Shown piece by piece: positions 37,089-49,244 of a stretch of 64,000 nucleotides of DNA (positions are counted from its first letter, which is position 1; every line of letters begins with the position of its first letter). The stretch spans positions 62,001-126,000 of the forward strand of contig CAMYMI010000004.1 of assembly GCA_947259415.1 (NCBI GenBank), read 5' to 3'. The notes beneath the pieces were generated by a model that was given only the letters and a program-made list of their open reading frames with translations, ran no database searches and was not told the origin of the DNA. Both the position numbers and the translations under genes were made by a program. The DNA is from an uncultured Ectothiorhodospiraceae bacterium (lineage in GTDB: Bacteria; Pseudomonadota; Gammaproteobacteria; UBA9214).

Positions 37089-38984
37089 GTGTCAGGACAG
37101 CGCAGGACATATGATGTGATCGTGGTGGGCGGTGGCCATGCCGGGACCGAGGCCGCGCTGGCGGCCGCGCGTCTGGGGATGCGTACCCTGCTGCTCACCC
37201 ATAATGTCGAGACCCTCGGCCAGATGAGCTGCAACCCTGCCATCGGCGGTATCGGCAAAAGCCACCTGGTCAAGGAGATCGATGCACTCGGGGGGATGAT
37301 GGCCCGGGCCGCCGACCTGGCCGGTATCCAGTTTCGCGTTCTCAATGCCAGCAAGGGGCCAGCGGTGCGTGCCACCCGCGCCCAGGCAGATCGTGTGCTC
37401 TACCGCCAGGCAGCACGCGCTGCACTGGAGGCACAGTCCAATCTGCATATTTTCCAGCAGGCCGTCGATGACCTGATCGTTAGCGGCGAGTGTGTGCACG
37501 GCGTAATCACACAGATGGGGCTGGCGTTTCATGCACCCGCGGTGGTGCTTACCGTGGGCACCTTCCTCGGCGGCCGGATCCATATCGGTTCGCAGAATCA
37601 CAGTGGCGGCCGCGCCGGTGACCCGCAGGCCAAGGCGCTGGCGGCGCGTCTGCGCGAGTTACCATTGCGGGTTGAACGCCTCAAGACCGGTACCCCGCCA
37701 CGCGTTGACGGGCGCAGCATCGACTACAGTCGCCTGACAGAGCAGCCCGGTGATGTACCGCTGCCGGTGATGTCATACCTGGGCAAGGCGGTGGACCACC
37801 CGCGCCAGGTATCCTGCCATATCAGCGCGACCAATGAGCGCACGCATGACATCATTCGTGCCGGTCTGGCGGAATCACCGATGTTTTCCGGCGCCATCCA
37901 GGGCGTCGGTCCGCGCTACTGCCCCTCGATCGAGGACAAGATTACGCGCTTCGCCGACAAGACATCGCACCAGATCTTCGTGGAGCCCGAAGGCCTGACA
38001 ACCCACGAGGTCTATCCCAACGGGATCTCCACCAGCCTGTCTTACGATGTGCAGGAGCAACTGGTGCGCTCCATCACCGGGTTTGAAAATGCCCACATCA
38101 CGCGCCCGGGCTATGCGATCGAATACGATTTCTTCGATCCGCGCGACCTGCAGACCTCACTGGAGACCCGGGCGATCCAGGGGCTGTTCTTCGCCGGCCA
38201 GATCAACGGTACCACCGGCTACGAGGAGGCGGCCGCACAGGGCCTGATCGCCGGTCTGAATGCAGCGCGCCGGGTACAGGATGCAGAGCCCTGGACGCCG
38301 CGCCGTGATGAGGCCTACATCGGCGTGTTGATCGACGACCTGGTGACCCGCGGAACCAGCGAGCCCTATCGCATGTTTACCAGCCGTGCCGAATACCGGC
38401 TGTTGCTGCGCCAGGACAATGCCGACCTGCGACTGACGCCGCAGGGTCGTGCACTGGGTCTGGTGCCCGAACGGCGCTGGCAGTTCTTCAATGAAAAATA
38501 TTCAGCGCTTGAACGTGAGCAGGACCGCCTGGATTCACTGTTACTGCGTCCCGACAGCGGTCCGGGCAGTTCCCTGGCAAAGCTGCTGGAAAAACCGCTG
38601 TCGCGCGAGCAGCGCGCCGCCGAGTTGCTGCGCCGCCCGGACGTGCCCTACCGCGCCTTGATGGCGATCGAGGGTATCGGCCCCGGTGTTGTCGATGAAC
38701 AGGTCGCCGAGCAGATCGATATCCAGGCAAAGTATGCCGGCTACCTAAAACGCCAGCAGGCCGAGATCGCGCGTCTCGAGCGTCATCAACAACAAGCTCT
38801 GCCGGTTGATTTCGATTACAATGAGGTGCGGGGGCTTTCAAATGAAGCATGTGAAAAGCTGCAGTCGGTCCGGCCACAGAACATCGGTCAGGCGGCACGT
38901 ATTCCGGGCATCACACCGGCAGCCGTTTCACTGCTGTTGATCCATCTCAAGAAGCGCGACCGGGTCGAACGCAAGCGCGCCTGA
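37089..38984 (+). CDS. mnmG: tRNA uridine-5-carboxymethylaminomethyl enzyme MnmG (GidA)
   Basis: The FAD/NADH partner of MnmE. The 631-residue product has the dinucleotide-binding motif [19 protein letters not shown], the [24 protein letters not shown] block, [12 protein letters not shown] and the C-terminal helical tRNA-binding domain. The start is GTG at 37089 with GAGAAAGG eight bases ahead; no ATG fits better. Confidence 0.98.
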   Translation: MSGQRRTYDVIVVGGGHAGTEAALAAARLGMRTLLLTHNVETLGQMSCNPAIGGIGKSHLVKEIDALGGMMARAADLAGIQFRVLNASKGPAVRATRAQADRVLYRQAARAALEAQSNLHIFQQAVDDLIVSGECVHGVITQMGLAFHAPAVVLTVGTFLGGRIHIGSQNHSGGRAGDPQAKALAARLRELPLRVERLKTGTPPRVDGRSIDYSRLTEQPGDVPLPVMSYLGKAVDHPRQVSCHISATNERTHDIIRAGLAESPMFSGAIQGVGPRYCPSIEDKITRFADKTSHQIFVEPEGLTTHEVYPNGISTSLSYDVQEQLVRSITGFENAHITRPGYAIEYDFFDPRDLQTSLETRAIQGLFFAGQINGTTGYEEAAAQGLIAGLNAARRVQDAEPWTPRRDEAYIGVLIDDLVTRGTSEPYRMFTSRAEYRLLLRQDNADLRLTPQGRALGLVPERRWQFFNEKYSALEREQDRLDSLLLRPDSGPGSSLAKLLEKPLSREQRAAELLRRPDVPYRALMAIEGIGPGVVDEQVAEQIDIQAKYAGYLKRQQAEIARLERHQQQALPVDFDYNEVRGLSNEACEKLQSVRPQNIGQAARIPGITPAAVSLLLIHLKKRDRVERKRA

Positions 38985-39013
38985 GCCTTATAACCTGACC
39001 CAGAGAGAGGTGC

Positions 39014-39697
39014 ATGCAGAGGCGCGGATTCAGAGGTAATGACCGTCACGGCAGATCCGCGGATCCCGAAGAACTGCTTGCGAAAGGTCTGCGCGAGCTA
39101 GGACTGGAAGATGCACTGGCCGGTGATGAACGGCTGATGGTATACATCTCTGAACTGATGAACTGGAACCGGGTGTACAACCTGACCTCGGTACGCAGAC
39201 CGGCCGAGATTGTCACCCGGCATATTCTGGACAGCCTGTCGATCATCCCCTACCTGGTGGGCAAGCGTGTTCTTGATATCGGAACGGGTGCCGGGTTGCC
39301 GGGTATCCCCCTGGCCGTGGCCAGCCCGGAGCGGGATTATTACCTGCTGGACAGCAGCAGCAAGAAACTGCGCTTTGTACAGCAGACAGTTGCCTCACTG
39401 GGTCTGGACAATGTCGTACTTGAACATGCGCGCGTCGAGAGCTACCGCCCCGATGAGCGTTTTGATACGGTCATATGCCGCGCCTTTTCAGACCTGCATG
39501 ACCTCTACCGGCACGCCGCACGGCTGTGTACGCCTGAGAGCCGGATACTCGCCATGAAGGGCGTCTATCCAATGACCGAAATCGAAGGCCTTGAAGACAA
39601 GTCAGTGATAGAAGACGTGTTCACGATCCACGTTCCCGGGCTGGATGCAGAACGTCACCTGGTGTGCATGAACATGGCGGCGGAACAAGCAGGATAG
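39014..39697 (+). CDS. rsmG: 16S rRNA (guanine527-N7)-methyltransferase RsmG (GidB)
   Basis: Methylates G527 of 16S rRNA using SAM. The 227-residue product has the motif I VLDIGTGAGLPGIPLA and the MNWNRVYNLTSVR segment typical of RsmG. GAGAGAGGTG lies before the ATG. It is 29 bases after mnmG and followed 8 bases later by parA, the conserved gid-par order. Confidence 0.97.
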   Translation: MQRRGFRGNDRHGRSADPEELLAKGLRELGLEDALAGDERLMVYISELMNWNRVYNLTSVRRPAEIVTRHILDSLSIIPYLVGKRVLDIGTGAGLPGIPLAVASPERDYYLLDSSSKKLRFVQQTVASLGLDNVVLEHARVESYRPDERFDTVICRAFSDLHDLYRHAARLCTPESRILAMKGVYPMTEIEGLEDKSVIEDVFTIHVPGLDAERHLVCMNMAAEQAG

Positions 39698-39705
39698 AGA
39701 GGCGC

Positions 39706-40536
39706 ATGGGAAAAATACTGGCGGTTACCAATCAGAAAGGCGGGGTCGGCAAGACTACCACCAGTGTGAACCTGGCGGCCTCCCTGGTGGAGACCGGCCG
39801 GCGCGTCCTGCTGGTTGACCTGGACGCGCAGGGCAATGCGACCATGGGCAGCGGCTGCAACAAGCATGAGGTGGCCATGACCGGTTACGACCTGTTGATC
39901 GGGCACGCGAACATTCGCGACGTAATTATCTATGCCACCGAAGCCGGCTATGACCTGTTGCCGGGCAACAGCGACCTGACCGCCGCCGAGGTGGAACTGA
40001 TGAGCCGCGACGACCGCGAACGCCGGCTGCGCTCGGCGCTCACCTACGTGCAGAATGAGTATGACCTCATCATCATCGACTGTCCGCCATCACTGAACAT
40101 GCTGACCGTCAATGCCCTGGCCGCAGCTCATGGCGTATTTATCCCGATTCAATGCGAATACTATGCCCTGGAAGGGCTGTCGGCACTGCTGGAGACTGTG
40201 GAGCAGGTACGGCTTGCCGTTAACCCGGAACTGGAGATCGAGGGTCTGCTGCGGACCATGTATGACGCCCGCAACAATCTTGCCAATGATGTATCGGCAC
40301 AACTGCAGGCGCACTTCGGTGACAAGCTCTACCGCACCATTATCCCGCGTAACGTACGCCTGGCGGAGGCGCCCAGCCACGGTCTGCCGGTATTGCTTTA
40401 TGATAAAAACTCGCGCGGTGCAGCGGCCTACTTGGCACTGGCCGGCGAATACCTGCGGCGTCATGCGTCCAGCGCAACGGCTCCACAGGAGCCCGAGCGC
40501 AAACAACAAGGCGGGGCACAACCAACACACTTCTGA
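39706..40536 (+). CDS. parA: Chromosome partitioning ATPase ParA (Soj)
   Basis: A 276-residue Walker-type ATPase. MGKILAVTNQKGGVGKTTTS places the deviant Walker A (KGGVGKTT, residues 11-18) and fixes the start at 39706; a longer frame inside rsmG is not credible. DLDAQGNATMGSG and the Walker B region LIIIDCPPSLNMLT follow. With ParB and parS it segregates origins; both parS candidates lie in recF in this window. Confidence 0.97.
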   Translation: MGKILAVTNQKGGVGKTTTSVNLAASLVETGRRVLLVDLDAQGNATMGSGCNKHEVAMTGYDLLIGHANIRDVIIYATEAGYDLLPGNSDLTAAEVELMSRDDRERRLRSALTYVQNEYDLIIIDCPPSLNMLTVNALAAAHGVFIPIQCEYYALEGLSALLETVEQVRLAVNPELEIEGLLRTMYDARNNLANDVSAQLQAHFGDKLYRTIIPRNVRLAEAPSHGLPVLLYDKNSRGAAAYLALAGEYLRRHASSATAPQEPERKQQGGAQPTHF

Positions 40537-40563
40537 TCGATCCTGAACCTTACGGTAGAGACT

Positions 40564-41496
40564 ATGGCAGCGAAAAAGCGCGGACTTGGGCGGGGCCTGG
40601 ATGCACTTCTGGGGCCAGCGGCAGGGGCACCCCAGCCAGAACCGGCGGATGAGGCAGCGCCCCTGGCACCGCCGGTCGAAATGCAGGCGGTGCCACCCGC
40701 AGCGGAACCCGGCCCCGATAGCGGTGCCTTGCGAAATCTGCCGGTGGACATCATCCAGCGCGGCAAATACCAGCCACGCGTGGACATGCACCAGGAATCA
40801 CTCCAGGACCTGGCCGATTCGATCAGTGAACAGGGCGTGGTGCAGCCCATCGTGGTGCGCAGTGTCGCGGAGGGCCGTTACGAGATCATCGCCGGTGAGC
40901 GCCGCTGGCGCGCCGCCCAGCTGGCCGGCCTGCACGAGATTCCGGCCGTGGTGCGCGAGGTCGGGGACCGGGGCGCCATCGCCATTGCGCTGATTGAAAA
41001 CATCCAGCGCGAAGACCTCAATCCGCTGGAAGAGGCGCGCGCGCTCAAGCGCTTGATCGATGAATTCGAGGTGACCCACGAGCAGGCCGCCAAGGCGGTG
41101 GGACGTTCGCGCGCTGCGGTGTCCAACCTGCTGCGCCTGCTGGACCTGGAGGACATGGTCAAGGGCATGGTCGAGCGCAGCGAACTGGAAATGGGGCATG
41201 CCCGGGCGCTGCTGGCTCTGGCGGGCGCACGCCAGGTCGAGGCCGCCCGCCAGGTGATCGCCAAAGGATTGACGGTGCGTGCGACAGAACGACTGGTCCA
41301 GCAGCTGCAACAGCCAAGACGCCCGGCCCCCGTAGCGGCCAGCAAGGACCCCGACGTCCAGCGTCTCGAGGCCAGCCTGGCCGACCGGCTGGGCGCGCGC
41401 GTCCTGATCCGGCAGGGCCGTGGGGGCAAGGGCCGGCTGGAGATCCGCTACAACAGCCTGGACGAACTGGACGGCATCCTCGAGCACATCAAGTGA
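40564..41496 (+). CDS. parB: Chromosome partitioning protein ParB
   Basis: A parS-binding CTP-dependent clamp. The 310-residue product has the N-terminal signature KKRGLGRGLDALLG, the GERRWRAAQLAG CTP-binding motif, the ENIQREDLNPLEEA motif and a helix-turn-helix (EQAAKAVGRSRAAVSNLLRLL), then a C-terminal dimerisation domain. A proline/alanine linker (about 15-55) is typical. Confidence 0.97.
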   Translation: MAAKKRGLGRGLDALLGPAAGAPQPEPADEAAPLAPPVEMQAVPPAAEPGPDSGALRNLPVDIIQRGKYQPRVDMHQESLQDLADSISEQGVVQPIVVRSVAEGRYEIIAGERRWRAAQLAGLHEIPAVVREVGDRGAIAIALIENIQREDLNPLEEARALKRLIDEFEVTHEQAAKAVGRSRAAVSNLLRLLDLEDMVKGMVERSELEMGHARALLALAGARQVEAARQVIAKGLTVRATERLVQQLQQPRRPAPVAASKDPDVQRLEASLADRLGARVLIRQGRGGKGRLEIRYNSLDELDGILEHIK

Positions 41497-41518
41497 CCGG
41501 TTTTTGCCCCGGTTTATT
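41496..41518 (+). terminator. Weak hairpin terminator at the parB stop
   Basis: ACCGG (41496-41500) pairs with CCGGT (41509-41513), followed by TTATT. The stem is short and the T-run imperfect. It overlaps the -35 region of the atp promoter, so insulation of the two operons is plausible. Confidence 0.35.
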
Positions 41519-41546
41519 GACCCTCACACCCCGGCATCTTTATAAT
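41517..41546 (+). promoter_or_regulatory. Sigma70 promoter of the atp operon
   Basis: TTGACC (41517-41522), an 18-bp spacer and a perfect TATAAT (41541-41546). Transcription should start near 41553, just upstream of atpI. It is among the best promoter matches in the window. Confidence 0.8.
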
Positions 41547-41655
41547 CCCCCGCTGCCTCGTGGTCGGCAGAAGGGCTGTCAGGTCGGTGTCCAGCGCCTG
41601 CAGCACCTCACCCGACCACAAGCAAGCTACTGAAACGAGAAGAATTATTGGGTCT

Positions 41656-42018
41656 TTGTTCGACAGGATCCGCAATGTGTTGTTGACCCAGCTGGCGCTG
41701 GTGTTGCTGACCTCGGTTGTGTTTCTTGTCGTATCCGGCAACGTGGAGGCATTGTCTGCCGGATTTGGCGGACTGATTGCCTGCTCCAACACTGTTTTGC
41801 TGGAGTGGCGCCGCTACCGGGTGGATAGCGGTCGCGCCCTGAGTGCCGGAGCCAGCCTCCGGGTGTTGTATCGCAGCGCGCTGGAGCGTTTTCTGCTGGT
41901 GGCCATGCTGTTCGTGCTGGGCATGGGCGTGCTGCAGCTAGCGCCGCTGGCGCTGCTGACGGGATTTATCGCGGGCCAGCTTGGCCTCGTTATTACGGGA
42001 ATACAAAGGAAGAACTGA
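41656..42018 (+). CDS. atpI: ATP synthase subunit I
   Basis: A small membrane protein at the head of the atp operon that may help assemble the c ring. Four hydrophobic segments are visible (for example LLTQLALVLLTSVVFLVV and FLLVAMLFVLGMGVLQL). The frame is open from a GTG at 41560 (152 aa), but that start would lie about seven bases after the predicted transcription start with no ribosome site. A TTG at 41656 gives 120 residues and puts the first helix right at the N terminus, as in E. coli AtpI. The start is therefore uncertain. Confidence 0.75.
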   Translation: MFDRIRNVLLTQLALVLLTSVVFLVVSGNVEALSAGFGGLIACSNTVLLEWRRYRVDSGRALSAGASLRVLYRSALERFLLVAMLFVLGMGVLQLAPLALLTGFIAGQLGLVITGIQRKN

Positions 42019-43154
<1,136 letters not shown>

Positions 43155-43200
43155 ACGATTACAGATCGTATATCTGTTTATTGTCGGACGAGGTATAGGC

Positions 43201-43671
43201 ATGAATTTCAATGCAACACTGATCGGACAGACCATCACCTTCATCGTGTTTGTGTGGTTCTGCATGAAGTTTATCTGGCCGCCCATCATGCATGCACTGG
43301 AAGCGCGCAGGAAGAAAATCGCGGACGGGCTGGCTGCCTCGGAACGAGGCAAGCACGAGCAGGAACTGGCCGAGGAGCGTGCCACGGAAATCCTGCGCGA
43401 GGCGAAAGACAAGGCCGGGGAAATCATCACCCGTGCCGAGAAGCGCGGGGGCGAGATCATCGACGAAGCCAAGGTCGATGCGCGTGACGAGGGTGAGCGA
43501 CTGTTGACTTCGGCACGCGCCGAGATCGACCAGGAAATCAACCGCGCCAAGGAAGACCTGCGCGGGCAGGTCGTGTCAATCGCCTTGGCCGGTGCCGGCA
43601 AGGTGCTGGAGCGCGAGGTGGACCAGAGTGCGCATGACGAACTGCTCACCAAGCTGGCCGCAGAGATCTAG
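43201..43671 (+). CDS. atpF: ATP synthase F0 subunit b
   Basis: The 156-residue peripheral stalk subunit: an N-terminal membrane helix (about 5-25, TLIGQTITFIVFVWFCMKFIW) then a long charged coiled coil. It starts MNFNATLIGQTI like other gammaproteobacterial b subunits, with GAGG upstream, and the length equals the E. coli protein. Confidence 0.97.
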   Translation: MNFNATLIGQTITFIVFVWFCMKFIWPPIMHALEARRKKIADGLAASERGKHEQELAEERATEILREAKDKAGEIITRAEKRGGEIIDEAKVDARDEGERLLTSARAEIDQEINRAKEDLRGQVVSIALAGAGKVLEREVDQSAHDELLTKLAAEI

Positions 43672-43679
43672 GTAATCCA

Positions 43680-44216
43680 ATGGCCGAGACGCTTACCGTC
43701 GCACGTCCTTATGCCCAGGCGGTGTTCCTGTTTGCCGATGCTCGTCAGGCACTCGGGGAGTGGGCGGAGATGCTGGAACTGCTGGCCGCCATCGCAGCCG
43801 ACCCCGATATCGCCGGCCTGGCGGACAGCCCGCGGCTTACAGAAGCGCAACGTGCTGGCCTGTTCATCGACATCGGCGCTGAGCGCCTGAATGATAGTTG
43901 CCACAATTTCGTCCGCCTGCTGGCGGAGAACCGGCGTCTCAAGCTGCTGCCCGAGATTGCTGCCCTGTACGAGATCCAGCGTCGCGAGGCCGAAAAGACA
44001 ATACGTGCCGAGCTGGTCTCCGCATTCCCCGTGAGCGACACCCACAAGGCGGCCGTTACCAAGGCGCTGAAAAAGCGCCTGGGCCGCGAGATCGAACTCG
44101 ACTGTTCGACCGACTCGACCCTGCTGGGCGGTGCCATCATACGCGCCGGGGATCTGGTTATCGACGGTTCAGTGCGCGGCAAGCTGGAACGCCTGGGCGG
44201 CACACTGAATTATTAA
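43680..44216 (+). CDS. atpH: ATP synthase F1 subunit delta
   Basis: The 178-residue connector that binds the top of F1 and the b stalk. VARPYAQAVFLFADAR is the family start and the C-terminal GGAIIRAGDLVIDGSVRGKLERL the family end. It is eight bases downstream of atpF and 14 bases upstream of atpA. Confidence 0.97.
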   Translation: MAETLTVARPYAQAVFLFADARQALGEWAEMLELLAAIAADPDIAGLADSPRLTEAQRAGLFIDIGAERLNDSCHNFVRLLAENRRLKLLPEIAALYEIQRREAEKTIRAELVSAFPVSDTHKAAVTKALKKRLGREIELDCSTDSTLLGGAIIRAGDLVIDGSVRGKLERLGGTLNY

Positions 44217-44230
44217 GAGGACTATAAGCT

Positions 44231-45711
44231 ATGCAACTCAATCCTGCTGAAATCAGCGATCTCATCAAGAGCCGTATCGAGCAATTCGAAGCGGTTGCCG
44301 AAGCGCGTACCGAGGGAACCGTTGTCAGCCTGACGGACGGTATTACCCGTATTCACGGCCTGGCCGATGTCATGCAGGGTGAAATGATCGAATTCCCGGG
44401 CAACATCTTCGGAATGGCGCTCAACCTGGAGCGTGACTCCGTCGGTGCGGTGATCCTGGGCGACTACAAGTCCATCTCGGAAGGCGACAGTGTCAAGTGC
44501 ACGGGCCGCATCCTCGAGGTGCCGGTTGGCGAGGCCATGCTGGGACGCGTGGTGGATTCGCTGGGTAGCCCGATTGACGGCAAGGGCCCGATAGAGACCA
44601 CGATGTCATCGCCGATTGAGAAGATTGCACCGGGCGTTATTGCACGCCAGTCGGTTGACCAGCCGGTGCAGACCGGGCTCAAGTCGATCGACGCCATGGT
44701 GCCGATCGGGCGCGGCCAGCGCGAGTTGATCATCGGAGACCGCCAGACCGGCAAGACCGCGGTGGCAATCGACACCATTATCAACCAGAAGGGCACCGGG
44801 ATTAAATGTATCTACGTGGCGGTCGGCCAGAAGAACTCATCGATCGCCACTGTGGTGCGCAAGCTGGAAGAGCACGGTGCGATGGAACACACCATCGTCG
44901 TGGCAGCGGCGGCGGCTGAATCCGCGGCGATGCAGTTTATTGCACCCTACGCCGGCTGTGCCATGGGCGAGTACTTCCGCGACCGGGGCGAGGATGCCCT
45001 GATCATCTACGATGACCTGACCAAGCAGGCCTGGGCCTATCGCCAGGTGACTCGCGCCTGCTGGAGCGCGCCGCTCGCATCAATGCCCACGAGGTCGAGA
45101 AGCTGACCAACGGCCAGGTCAAGGGCAGTACCGGTTCATTGACGGCGCTGCCGATCATCGAGACCCAGGCGGGTGACGTGTCCGCCTTCGTGCCCACCAA
45201 CGTGATCTCGATTACCGATGGACAGATCTTCCTGGAGTCCGACCTGTTCAATGCCGGTATCCGGCCCGCCATCAACGCCGGTTTGTCGGTATCGCGTGTT
45301 GGAGGCGCGGCACAGACCAAGATCATCAAGAAGCTCGGCGGTGGTATACGCCTGGCGCTGGCCCAGTACCGCGAGCTGGCCGCCTTTGCACAGTTTGCCT
45401 CCGATCTCGACGAGACCACCCGCAAGCAGCTGGAACGCGGCCAGCGCGTGACCGAACTGATGAAACAGAAGCAATACTCGCCGCTGACAGTGGCCGAGAT
45501 GGCCGTGTCGCTGTTTGCCGCCGATCAGGGCTATCTCGATGATATCGACATCAAGAAGGTCGTAGATTTCGAGCATGCGCTGCTTTCCTACATGCGTTCC
45601 AGCCAGACCGCACTGATGGACAAGATCAACGAGACCGCCGACTACAACGATGAAATCGAGGCAGGCCTGCGTTCGGCGATTGAAGAATTCAAGGCCAACC
45701 ACACCTGGTAG
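44231..45711 (+). pseudogene. atpA: ATP synthase F1 subunit alpha, interrupted by a 61-nt deletion with frameshift
   Basis: The gene encodes the non-catalytic alpha subunit. The first part reads normally through Walker A GDRQTGKT to [12 protein letters not shown] (codon ending 45049), then the frame runs into noise and stops at 45106. A second frame picks up at 45052 with [21 protein letters not shown] and continues to the correct end at 45711, including [12 protein letters not shown] with the arginine finger. The nearly invariant segment between them ([21 protein letters not shown] in homologues, 63 nt) is missing except for two bases. Adding 61 nt back makes 1542 nt, exactly the 513 codons plus stop of E. 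coli atpA. Either an assembly error or a true deletion; if real, F1 could not assemble. Confidence 0.93.
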
Positions 45712-45760
45712 TGCTTACCCGTTTTCGACGGGCCACTCTGACAACAGATAAGGTAAAGCG

Positions 45761-46621
45761 ATGTCCGGCGCGAAGGAAATCCGCACCAAGATCAGCAGTA
45801 TCAAGAATACTCAGAAGATCACCAAGGCCATGGAAATGGTTGCGGCAAGTAAAATGCGCAAGGCGCAGGACAGCATGCAGGCCACGCGCCCCTATGCAGA
45901 CAAGATTCGCAATGTCATTTCGCACCTGGCGCATGCGCATCCCGAATATCATCATCCGTACCTGGCCGAGCGTAATATAAAGCGTGTCGGTCTGGTCATC
46001 ATATCCACTGATCGAGGCCTGTGTGGTGGCCTGAACATCAACATGTTCAAGAAGGCCATAACAAACATGCAGCAATGGGCCGCAGACGGCATCGAGATCG
46101 ACCTTACCCTGATCGGCGCCAAGAGCAACGCCTTCTTCAAGCGCCTTGGCGGCAACGTCGTGTCAACCGCAACCCACCTGGGCGATGCACCCTCGATTAA
46201 CGACCTGATCGGTACCATCAAGGTGATGCTGGATGCCTATGAGGAAGGCCGTATCGACCGCCTCTACCTGTCGTACAACGAGTTCGTTAACACCATGACC
46301 CAGCGTCCGCAGCTGGAACAGCTTATCCCGATTCATGGACACAAGGAAAAGGAGCTGGAAACGCACTGGGATTACATCTACGAGCCGGATTCAAAGCCGG
46401 TCATGAATGCACTGATGATTCGTTACATCGAGTCGCTGGTCTACCAGGGCGTGGTGGAAAACCTGGCCTGCGAGCAGTCGGCGCGCATGGTGGCGATGAA
46501 GTCTGCAAGCGACAATGCCGGTGAACTGATCGATGAACTACAGCTCGCCTATAACAAGGCGCGCCAGGCGGCCATTACCCAGGAGATTTCGGAAATCGTC
46601 GGGGGCGCGGCGGCGGTTTAA
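45761..46621 (+). CDS. atpG: ATP synthase F1 subunit gamma
   Basis: The 286-residue rotor shaft. [32 protein letters not shown] is the typical N-terminal helix and the C-terminal helix [19 protein letters not shown] completes the coiled coil. It is intact, 49 bases after atpA, in the normal order. Confidence 0.98.
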   Translation: MSGAKEIRTKISSIKNTQKITKAMEMVAASKMRKAQDSMQATRPYADKIRNVISHLAHAHPEYHHPYLAERNIKRVGLVIISTDRGLCGGLNINMFKKAITNMQQWAADGIEIDLTLIGAKSNAFFKRLGGNVVSTATHLGDAPSINDLIGTIKVMLDAYEEGRIDRLYLSYNEFVNTMTQRPQLEQLIPIHGHKEKELETHWDYIYEPDSKPVMNALMIRYIESLVYQGVVENLACEQSARMVAMKSASDNAGELIDELQLAYNKARQAAITQEISEIVGGAAAV

Positions 46622-48061
<1,440 letters not shown>

Positions 48062-48081
48062 CGGCGATAGTGGAACACGAT

Positions 48082-48507
48082 ATGGCAATGACCATGCATG
48101 TAGATATCGTCAGTGCCGAGAAGGCCATCTTCTCGGGCACGGTAACGATGTTGTTTGCCCCGGCCGAAATGGGCGAGGTGGGTATCGCCCCACGGCATGC
48201 CCCGCTGCTCACCTGGCTGAAGCCCGGTGAAGTTCGGGTGCAGACCAAGGAGGGCGACCAGCGTTCCTACTTTGTCTCCGGCGGCATACTGGAAGTGCAG
48301 CCCCATACGGTCACAGTGCTGGCGGATACTGCCATACGTGCGCGCGATCTCGACGAGGCCGCGGCAGTGGAGGCCAAGGAGCGTGCCGAGCACATGCTCG
48401 CGGACAAGCAGGCCGATATCGACTACGCCAAGGTACAGGCAGAACTGGCTCAGTCCGTTGCCCAGCTGCGTGCCATCCAGAAACTGCGCGAAAAGGCCAA
48501 GCAATAA
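48082..48507 (+). CDS. atpC: ATP synthase F1 subunit epsilon
   Basis: The 141-residue regulatory subunit with an N-terminal beta barrel ([31 protein letters not shown]) and a C-terminal helical hairpin. The ATG at 48082 with GGAA eight bases upstream gives a normal length; a GTG at 48070 would add four residues. It closes the atp genes; a 13-nt palindrome (48511-48523, CAGGCGACGCCTG) after the stop is too short for a terminator. Confidence 0.96.
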   Translation: MAMTMHVDIVSAEKAIFSGTVTMLFAPAEMGEVGIAPRHAPLLTWLKPGEVRVQTKEGDQRSYFVSGGILEVQPHTVTVLADTAIRARDLDEAAAVEAKERAEHMLADKQADIDYAKVQAELAQSVAQLRAIQKLREKAKQ

Positions 48508-48535
48508 TCACAGGCGACGCCTGTACGAGATCATA

Positions 48536-49024
48536 ATGACCAGACCCATAGTCATCCGCGACAAGGTCGTCTCCTTCACCTATTCAATCCAGGACGAGGA
48601 AGGCAATATCGTCGAGCAGTCCGACCTGCCTATCAGTTATGTGCACGGCGGCCAGCATGATCTGTTCGAGAAGATCGAGGTGGCCCTGGAGGGTTGTGCG
48701 ATAGGTGACAGCGTTCAGGTCTCGCTGACCCCGGAGGAGGGTTTCGGACCATACGACGATAGCATGACCTACACTGACGACCTTGCTAACGTTCCGTCCG
48801 AGTTCCGCCGCATCGGGGCCGAGGTGGAGATGATGAACGACCGGGGCGAGTCCCGGAAATTCACCGTCACCCGTATCGAGAACGACAAACTGACCGTGGA
48901 TGGTAATCACCCGCTTGCTGGCAAGGTCATCACTTTCAACATCAAGGTTGCCGATATCCGCGATGCCAGTCCGGATGAGCTGGCCCAGGGCGTGAAGCCA
49001 ATGGCCACGCCGGTGATGCACTGA
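48536..49024 (+). CDS. SlyD-like FKBP-type peptidyl-prolyl isomerase
   Basis: A 162-residue protein with the SlyD arrangement: an FKBP core (FTYSIQDEEGNIVEQSD, then YVHGGQHDLFEKIEVALEG) interrupted by an insert-in-flap domain (about 70-120). The histidine-rich nickel-binding tail of E. coli SlyD is missing. It starts 28 bases after atpC, so it may be read with the atp operon. Confidence 0.88.
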   Translation: MTRPIVIRDKVVSFTYSIQDEEGNIVEQSDLPISYVHGGQHDLFEKIEVALEGCAIGDSVQVSLTPEEGFGPYDDSMTYTDDLANVPSEFRRIGAEVEMMNDRGESRKFTVTRIENDKLTVDGNHPLAGKVITFNIKVADIRDASPDELAQGVKPMATPVMH

Positions 49025-49175
49025 AAAAGGACCGAGGCCCTGGTCGCCCGTACCGCCCAGGTGACTGCCTGATTCAAACCCAGAACACTTTATTTCCAGG
49101 AAGTTACCACGCTGCCTTGGTCACATTCCGCTTTATGTTGACGGAAGACTGTTGTTTAATATTTTATTAATTATT

Positions 49176-49213
49176 TTCTCTGCGCACTTTGCGTCTTTGC
49201 GGTAGATATTCAC
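49176..49213. repeat. CGCAAAG-type element, partial copy D
   Basis: Only the right arm is seen: CTCTGCGCACTTTGCGTCTT then TGCGGTAGATATTCAC. It ends 31 bases before the glmU start. The TAGATATTCAC at the edge also occurs at the left edge of copy C. No left arm was found in the 150 bases upstream. Confidence 0.6.
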
Positions 49214-49244
49214 AAATCAAGAACTTCACTGTAGACCTGAATTA

